DNA of 18,181 nucleotides from CAYSLA01 sp964431685 (lineage in GTDB: Bacteria > Armatimonadota > UBA5829). How positions within the stretch are numbered: the first letter of the stretch is position 1; every line of letters begins with the position of its first letter. This document shows positions 13,855 to 18,181 of the stretch, piece after piece. Location: NCBI GenBank assembly GCA_964431685.1, contig CAYSLA010000064.1, forward strand, positions 1 through 18,181, written 5' to 3'. The position numbers and the translations under genes were made by a program. The notes under the pieces were generated by a model, which saw nothing but the letters and a program-made list of their open reading frames with translations, had not been told where the DNA came from and made no database searches.

Positions 13855-15171
13855 TTGGAAATTCTGCAGAACTGCATCGGTGGTAGATGGGTCGATTCGG
13901 TTTCGGGGAAGCTCGCTGAGAACATCAACCCCGCNNNNNNNNNNNNNNNNNNNNNNNNNNNNNNNNNNNNNNNNNNNNNNNNNNNNNNNNNNNNNNNNNN
14001 NNNNNNNNNNNNNNNNNNNNNNNNNNNNNNNNNNGCCGCTATCAAGGAAGCTGACTACCAGATAGGACAGGGCAGGAGGCTCGGTGGGACGTCCACATCC
14101 TCAGAGCAACCCGGAGTTACGTGCTATCTTACACGGCAACCTCTGGGGGTCGTTACTCTCATCACTCCCTGGAATTTCCCGCTGAACGTCGCGTGCCGAA
14201 AGATGTTCCCGGCATTGATCGCGGGTAACACCTGTGTAGTAAAACCAGCGGACTTCACCCCAATGACCGCCTGGCTGTTAGTGCGTGTGCTGGACGAAGC
14301 CGGAATACCGCCAGGGGTCGTCAACTACATCACGGGAAGAGGATCAGTCATCGGAGACACTCTTGTCTGTCACCCGTCGGTCAAGGCGGTTTCGTTTACG
14401 GGATCGACAGAGGTCGGCCTGGGAATTGCCCAGAAGCTCGCGGGACGCGAAACCAAGATCCAGCTCGAGATGGGCGGAAAGAATCCCCTGGTTGTGCTTG
14501 CCGATGCCGACCTGGGCAGGGCGGTTGACGCTGCGGTGTTGGGGGCTTTCAGTTGCAGCGGACAGTGGTGCACATCGACCAGCAGGGCTATAGTCGAAGC
14601 AGCGATATATGAAGAGTTCCTTGAAGCGCTCCTCGATAAGACGCAAGGTATTACGGTCGGGAACGGCCTGGATGAGTCGACTCGAATGGGCCCAGTCGCC
14701 GGGCCTAAGCAATATGAGACGATACTGAACTACATCGCAGCCGGCAGGCAGGAAGGTGCTCGCCTGTGTGCGGGTGGCAACGCGCTCACGGATGGGGACT
14801 TCGCGCGCGGGTATTTCATTGAGCCGACGGTATTCGCGGACGTCACCTCCGGCATGCGCATAGCACAGGAGGAGATATTTGGCCCGGTGCTGTCTGTGAT
14901 GAAGGCCTCTGACTTTGATGACGCTCTGAACATCGCTAACGACACGGTGTACGGTCTGGCGTCGTCAATCTACACCAACGACCTGGCGAAGGCGCAGAGG
15001 TTCGTGGATGAAAGCGAAGTCGGACTCTGCCACGTAAACATGCCTACGGCGTGGAAAGAGCCGCAACTCGAGTTTGGAGGCATAAAGGATTCGGGGAGAG
15101 GCTTGCCCGAGGCCGGGGAGACCGGAGCCGAGTTCTTTACGGATCACAAGGCGGTGTACATCCGCCGGTAG
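13855..15171 (+). CDS. NAD(P)-dependent aldehyde dehydrogenase, 2-oxoglutarate-semialdehyde dehydrogenase-like
   Basis: Padded length is 438 aa. TTG 13855 is preferred: GAGG at 13843-13846 lies eight bases before, and the product then begins MEILQNCIGGRWVDS, the usual family start. The gap at 13935-14034 removes the early Rossmann part; about 90 residues normally lie between the flanks, so the true protein is probably ~490 aa. Visible motifs: ITPWNFPLN, FTGSTEVG (cofactor loop), the general base E (codon 14467) in LEMGGKNP, the nucleophile C (codon 14569) in SGQWCTSTSR, and EEIFGPVLSV. Overall it looks like the dehydrogenases of non-phosphorylating sugar-acid pathways. The substrate is inferred. 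Confidence 0.85.
   Translation: MEILQNCIGGRWVDSVSGKLAENINPXXXXXXXXXXXXXXXXXXXXXXXXXXXXXXXXXXAAIKEADYQIGQGRRLGGTSTSSEQPGVTCYLTRQPLGVVTLITPWNFPLNVACRKMFPALIAGNTCVVKPADFTPMTAWLLVRVLDEAGIPPGVVNYITGRGSVIGDTLVCHPSVKAVSFTGSTEVGLGIAQKLAGRETKIQLEMGGKNPLVVLADADLGRAVDAAVLGAFSCSGQWCTSTSRAIVEAAIYEEFLEALLDKTQGITVGNGLDESTRMGPVAGPKQYETILNYIAAGRQEGARLCAGGNALTDGDFARGYFIEPTVFADVTSGMRIAQEEIFGPVLSVMKASDFDDALNIANDTVYGLASSIYTNDLAKAQRFVDESEVGLCHVNMPTAWKEPQLEFGGIKDSGRGLPEAGETGAEFFTDHKAVYIRR
13935..14034. other. Assembly gap (100 N) in the aldehyde dehydrogenase gene
   Basis: The flanks are AENINP and AIKEADYQIGQGRRL, which in this family lie about 90 residues apart, so the real gap should be near 270 bases rather than 100. 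Confidence 0.98.
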
Positions 15172-15178
15172 TGGAGAT

Positions 15179-15197
15179 CCCTGAATCAAGTTCAGGG
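15179..15197. repeat. Hairpin between aldehyde dehydrogenase and E1 alpha
   Basis: CCCTGAA (15179-15185), loop TCAAG, TTCAGGG (15191-15197): a perfect 7-bp stem, 8 bases after the aldehyde dehydrogenase stop and before the first recognisable E1 alpha codons. CAAGTTCAGG also occurs at 8226-8235 in the GH2 tail, so it may be another dispersed element. It may have displaced the E1 alpha start region. Confidence 0.55.
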
Positions 15198-16186
15198 GAA
15201 GACGAAACAACAAGCAACCTACAGCGACAAGCTGGACGCGGCTGAGCTGCTGCGGATATATGTGCAACTCGTCCGCCTGCGCGCCTTCGAGGAACGCGTC
15301 AAGGAGATATACATGGCCGCGCTCATGCCCGGGCTGGCGCACGTGTATATCGGCCAGGAGGCAGTGGCGGTTGGAGTGTGCGAGGTGCTCAAAGACGGCG
15401 ACTACGCCACCAGCACGCATCGCGGACACGGGCACTTCCTGGCGAAGGGCGGCGACCCAAAGGTCATGATGGCGGAGATCATGGGCCGAAAAACGGGCTA
15501 CTGCCGTGGCAAGGGCGGCTCCATGCACATCGCGGACCTTTCACACGGGATCATCGGTGCAAACGGCATAGTCGGAGCAGGAATCCCGATTGCCGCCGGA
15601 GCGGCGCTGCAACTAAAAATGAGCGGCAAGGATAGCATAGTGGCGTGTTTCTTCGGCGATTCGGCGTCGAATCAGGGCACGTTCCACGAAGCGCTGAACC
15701 TTGCATCACTCTGGCGTCTGCCGGTTGTCTTCGTTTGTGAGAACAACTTATATGGGATATCCGTGAGACAGGACAGGCATCAGAATATCACTGACATAGC
15801 GGACAGGGCAGTGGCCTACGGGATTCCCGGAGACGAGCGTTGACGGAACAGACGTACTCGCCGTCTACGATGCCATGGCGCGCGCTGCCGAGCGTGCCCG
15901 AAAAGGCGAGGGGCCGAGCCTTATCGAGTGCAAGTGCTATCGCTGGCTCGGGCACCACGCGGGTGATCCCGCTCACTACCGCCCGCCGGGTGAACTTGAG
16001 TCCTGGAAGGAGCTCTGCCCGCTGAAGGTGATGAGAGAGCGCCTGCTCTCGGCAGGAATACTGAACAAACAACAGGATCGTCGTATCCTCAAGTGCGCTG
16101 CAGACGAGATGCTCGAAGCTCAGGAATGGGGGATTCAGCAGCCCTGGCCGCTGCCGGAGGATGCACTGGAGGATGTATATGTCTAG
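15181..16186 (+). pseudogene. 2-oxoacid/acetoin dehydrogenase E1 alpha subunit (AcoA/PdhA-like), frameshifted, start unclear
   Basis: Homology begins near 15232 (LDAAELLRIYVQLVRLRAFEERV) and continues through GQEAVAVG, HRGHGHFLAKGG, GRKTGYCRGKGGSMHI, GANGIVGAGIPIAAG and the TPP motif FFGDSASNQGTFHEA...ENN. Frame 1 then hits TGA at 15841-15843 (GIPGDER). The rest follows in frame 2 from GTT 15839 (VDGTDVLAVYDAMARAAERA, LIECKCYRWLGHHAGDP) to TAG 16184-16186. One extra base at about 15838 explains the break. No ATG, GTG or TTG lies between the in-frame upstream TAG (15169-15171) and GTG 15262, which would cut off the first helix; CTG 15181 is a poor alternative. The gene is either decayed or affected by sequencing error. 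It would convert a 2-oxoacid or acetoin with E1 beta. Confidence 0.75.
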
Positions 16187-17075
16187 AGAACTCACACAGG
16201 CCGAGGCCCTCCGGGAGGCGCTGTCTGAAGAAATGCGTGCAGACGGTCGAGTGTTCATTATGGGCGAGGATGTCGGCCCTATGGGCGGCATTTTTACGGT
16301 CACTAAGGGCATGCTGGAGGAGTTTGGCGAGGAGCGCATACGCGACACTCCTATCTCCGAGGCCGGCTTTACGGGGGCCGGACTGGGCGCGGCAATAGTC
16401 GGAGGCCGACCAGTCGTCGAGCTGATGTTCGGCGACTTCGCGGCAATTGCCATGGACCAGATCGCAAACCAGATCGCCAAGGCAAGATACATGTCCGGTG
16501 GCACGGTGAAGGCTCCGCTTTTCGTGAGACTTACCATCGGCGCTCGCGGTTCCACCGCTGCCCAGCACTCGCAGAGCCCGCACGCGTGGTTTATGCACAC
16601 TCCAGGGCTGTACGTGGCCGTGCCGTCTACACCAGCCGACTGCAAGGGTCTGCTTAAGAGCGCAATCCGCGATGAGAACCCGGTGATCTTCTGCGAACAC
16701 AAGAAGCTCTATTTCGTGGCAGGCNNNNNNNNNNNNNNNNNNNNNNNNNNNNNNNNNNNNNNNNNNNNNNNNNNNNNNNNNNNNNNNNNNNNNNNNNNNN
16801 NNNNNNNNNNNNNNNNNNNNNNNNTGGACTGGGATACAATCTACCAGTCGGTTCGCAAGACGGGGCGTCTCATCGTAATGGACGAGGGCCATTTCACCGG
16901 CGGAGTAGCTGCTGAGATTGCGGCGAGGGTCGGTAAGGAGTGCTTCGACTACCTGGACGCGCCCATTGAGCGAGTGTGCGCCACTGATACGCCGATTCCG
17001 TTCAGCCCGCCGATGGAGGACTTTGTGATACCGCAGGAGAACGATTTGGAGGAGGCCGTAAGACGAGTTCTGTGA
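16179..17075 (+). CDS. 2-oxoacid/acetoin dehydrogenase E1 beta subunit (AcoB/PdhB-like)
   Basis: ATG 16179 follows GGAGG (16168-16172) by six bases and overlaps the E1 alpha stop by 8 nt. An ATG at 16173 abuts the ribosome site and is less likely. Motifs: EALREALSEEM, FIMGEDVG (the Glu contacts the TPP aminopyrimidine), RIRDTPISEAGFTGAGLGAA, ELMFGDF, QHSQSPHAWF, CEHKKLYF, and after the gap GRLIVMDEGHFTGGVAAEIAARV. The gap at 16725-16824 falls between LYF and DWDTI, where about 62 residues are usual, so the true gap is near 190 bases. It forms an alpha2beta2 E1 with the preceding gene. No E2 (lipoyl) or E3 gene follows. Confidence 0.88.
   Translation: MSRELTQAEALREALSEEMRADGRVFIMGEDVGPMGGIFTVTKGMLEEFGEERIRDTPISEAGFTGAGLGAAIVGGRPVVELMFGDFAAIAMDQIANQIAKARYMSGGTVKAPLFVRLTIGARGSTAAQHSQSPHAWFMHTPGLYVAVPSTPADCKGLLKSAIRDENPVIFCEHKKLYFVAGXXXXXXXXXXXXXXXXXXXXXXXXXXXXXXXXXXDWDTIYQSVRKTGRLIVMDEGHFTGGVAAEIAARVGKECFDYLDAPIERVCATDTPIPFSPPMEDFVIPQENDLEEAVRRVL
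16725..16824. other. Assembly gap (100 N) in the E1 beta gene
   Basis: It removes the linker and the start of the transketolase C-terminal domain. Comparison with the family suggests the missing part is longer than 100 bases. Confidence 0.98.
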
Positions 17076-17123
17076 GATGATATGACGGTGTCGGTCGTGA
17101 GCGCGACTGACCCTCGCAACCCC

Positions 17124-17186
17124 GTAGGGGAGGACCTCTGCGTCCTCCCGCGGCCCAAGCGAGAGCACGTGGAAGTGCTCCCCTAC
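17124..17186. repeat. Composite palindromic repeat block with GTAGGGGAG terminal inverted repeats
   Basis: The 63-bp block begins GTAGGGGAG (17124-17132) and ends CTCCCCTAC (17178-17186). Inside are two hairpins: GGGAGGAC (17128-17135) with GTCCTCCC (17142-17149), and GAGCAC (17163-17168) with GTGCTC (17175-17180). AGTGCTCCCCTAC at 17174-17186 is the exact complement of the left arm of the element inserted in the GH2 gene at 6093. It lies between E1 beta and the second URO-D gene, where it might also act as a terminator, though no T-run follows. The rest of the 168-bp intergenic region holds nothing else recognisable. Confidence 0.75.
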
Positions 17187-17243
17187 TTACAGCCTCGCCA
17201 ACCACAGCGAACGCGTGTCACGGACTCAAAAGGAGCACACACA

Positions 17244-18181
17244 ATGACTTCCCGCATCCACGATATCCGTCAAGCCTTGGCCTGCCGAGAGCCGGCGAAT
17301 GTCCCGGTCTGGGAGATCGAGTTCCATCTCTGGGATGCCTTTGCCGGAAGGCGGCTCATCGTTGGGCACGAATTCTCACGCCTGACCGCCGCCGAGCAGG
17401 AGCGCGCCCTGCACAGTAATGCGGAGATAATGGCGGCGGTGGCGGATGAGCTGGGTTTTGCAGCAGTCACGGCACCGGGCAGCTACTGGGAGCACGCGCC
17501 TGGTCAGCCCGCCTATTTCTGGCTGCCCGACGCTGCTGTGGATGCGCAAGTCCGGATTCTCGCCGGTCTGGCTGAGAGCAGGTTCCTGGTGGCCGCCGAG
17601 TCCGGCGGCGTAATCGGCATGCCGGGCGCCGCCGACTACGTGGAGTTCTCCTATCGTCTATTCGACGCGCCCGAGCAGGTGGTCGAACAGGCCCGGGCGA
17701 CCTTGCAGCATGGCGTGGCGCGGGCACAGCGGTTGCTGGACCTTGGCGCCGAAGTGCTCTTCAGCGCCTCGGACATTGCCGACAATCACGGCGTGTTCTT
17801 CAACCCCGCACAGATGGAGCAGTTTGTTCTGCCCTATCTGCGAGAATGGGCCGCCGAGGTGCACAGCATGGGCGGCTGGTCGGTGCTGCACAGTGACGGC
17901 AATCTCGACGCATGTGTGGAGGCGTTGGCGGACAGCGGCTTGTCCGCTCTGCAAGCCATTGATCCCGTGGCCGGCATGGACATCAGCGCCGTTAAGGGGC
18001 GTGTGACCGGACGCCTGTGCCTCTGTGGAAACGTAGATTGCGGTCTCCTGCTCTCCGGCACGCCGGAGGAGGTGCGCACGGCGACCGAAGGCCTGCTGGC
18101 GGACTGCACGGCAGGCGGCGGCCTGGTACTCGGCGCGTCAAACGCCGTGCAGCCCGAGGTTCCGGTGGCAAACTACCGCGC
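17244..18181 (+). CDS. URO-D superfamily protein (MtaA/CmuA-like), second paralogue, 3' end outside window
   Basis: The frame is open from ATG 17244, with AAAGGAGC at 17228-17235, to the window end (312 codons; the family is usually ~340). The frame is also open upstream to ATG 17082, but that stretch is repeat sequence and is not included. Motifs: LHSDGNLDACVEAL (H216-S-D-G-N), DPVAGMDI, CGNVDCGLLLSGTPEEV and GGGLVLGASNAVQPEVP. Like the gene at 10062 it has HSDGN rather than a zinc-binding HxC. The two are clearly diverged, so this is not a recent duplication. Its own Shine-Dalgarno sequence and the repeat block suggest a new transcription unit. Confidence 0.8.
   Translation, partial: MTSRIHDIRQALACREPANVPVWEIEFHLWDAFAGRRLIVGHEFSRLTAAEQERALHSNAEIMAAVADELGFAAVTAPGSYWEHAPGQPAYFWLPDAAVDAQVRILAGLAESRFLVAAESGGVIGMPGAADYVEFSYRLFDAPEQVVEQARATLQHGVARAQRLLDLGAEVLFSASDIADNHGVFFNPAQMEQFVLPYLREWAAEVHSMGGWSVLHSDGNLDACVEALADSGLSALQAIDPVAGMDISAVKGRVTGRLCLCGNVDCGLLLSGTPEEVRTATEGLLADCTAGGGLVLGASNAVQPEVPVANYR

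Noticed and set aside
15788..16702. 304-codon minus-strand frame opposite E1 alpha/beta
   Set aside because: The sense strand carries clear E1 motifs; the antisense product resembles no protein.
17082..17243. N-terminal extension of the second URO-D gene to ATG 17082
   Set aside because: The frame is open, but it runs through the palindromic repeat block and a good ribosome site lies before ATG 17244.

Overview
The window is a GC-rich bacterial scaffold from a carbohydrate-degrading heterotroph, probably metagenomic. It carries four runs of exactly 100 N, which is the convention for a gap of unknown size. No rRNA, tRNA or CRISPR array is visible. The mix of cytosolic GH2, GH95/DUF5703-like and Asp-box proteins with URO-D-like proteins is common in the PVC group, Hydrogenedentota and Armatimonadota. 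I cannot fix the phylum from the sequence alone.

Region 1 (1-11150, all +) is a glycan-catabolic cluster. It opens with the 3' end of a GH95/DUF5703-like gene. An intergenic stretch follows, with a hairpin, three perfect 14-bp tandem repeats and a sigma70-type promoter. Next come an Asp-box (sialidase-fold) protein, a possible 50-aa ORF, a complete second GH95/DUF5703-like protein, a large GH2 enzyme, a UidA-sized GH2 enzyme and a URO-D-superfamily protein. The last four overlap by 1-4 nt (ATGA/TGATG junctions), so they look translationally coupled. None of the genes with a visible start has a signal peptide, which suggests processing of imported oligosaccharides in the cytoplasm.

Region 2 (11177-12944) holds a pirin gene on the minus strand and a divergent FCD-type GntR regulator. 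A perfect ATTGTATACAAT palindrome overlies the regulator's -10 box, which suggests autorepression.

Region 3 (12962-17075, +) looks like an oxidative catabolic operon: SDR dehydrogenase, aldehyde dehydrogenase, and the E1 alpha and E1 beta subunits of a 2-oxoacid/acetoin dehydrogenase. It is damaged. The SDR stops half-way and joins an unrelated frameshifted C-terminal fragment. E1 alpha has no ordinary start codon and a +1 frameshift. Two gaps remove conserved blocks of the aldehyde dehydrogenase and E1 beta. No E2 or E3 gene is seen.

Region 4 (17076-18181) has a palindromic repeat block and a second URO-D-like gene that runs off the end.

The most unusual signal is a set of short palindromic repeats of at least three sequence families. 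Several lie inside coding sequence: one sits in frame within the large GH2 gene, flanked by an 8-bp direct repeat, and two lie at the 3' end of the first gene. They behave like in-frame palindromic insertion elements of the type known in Rickettsia.
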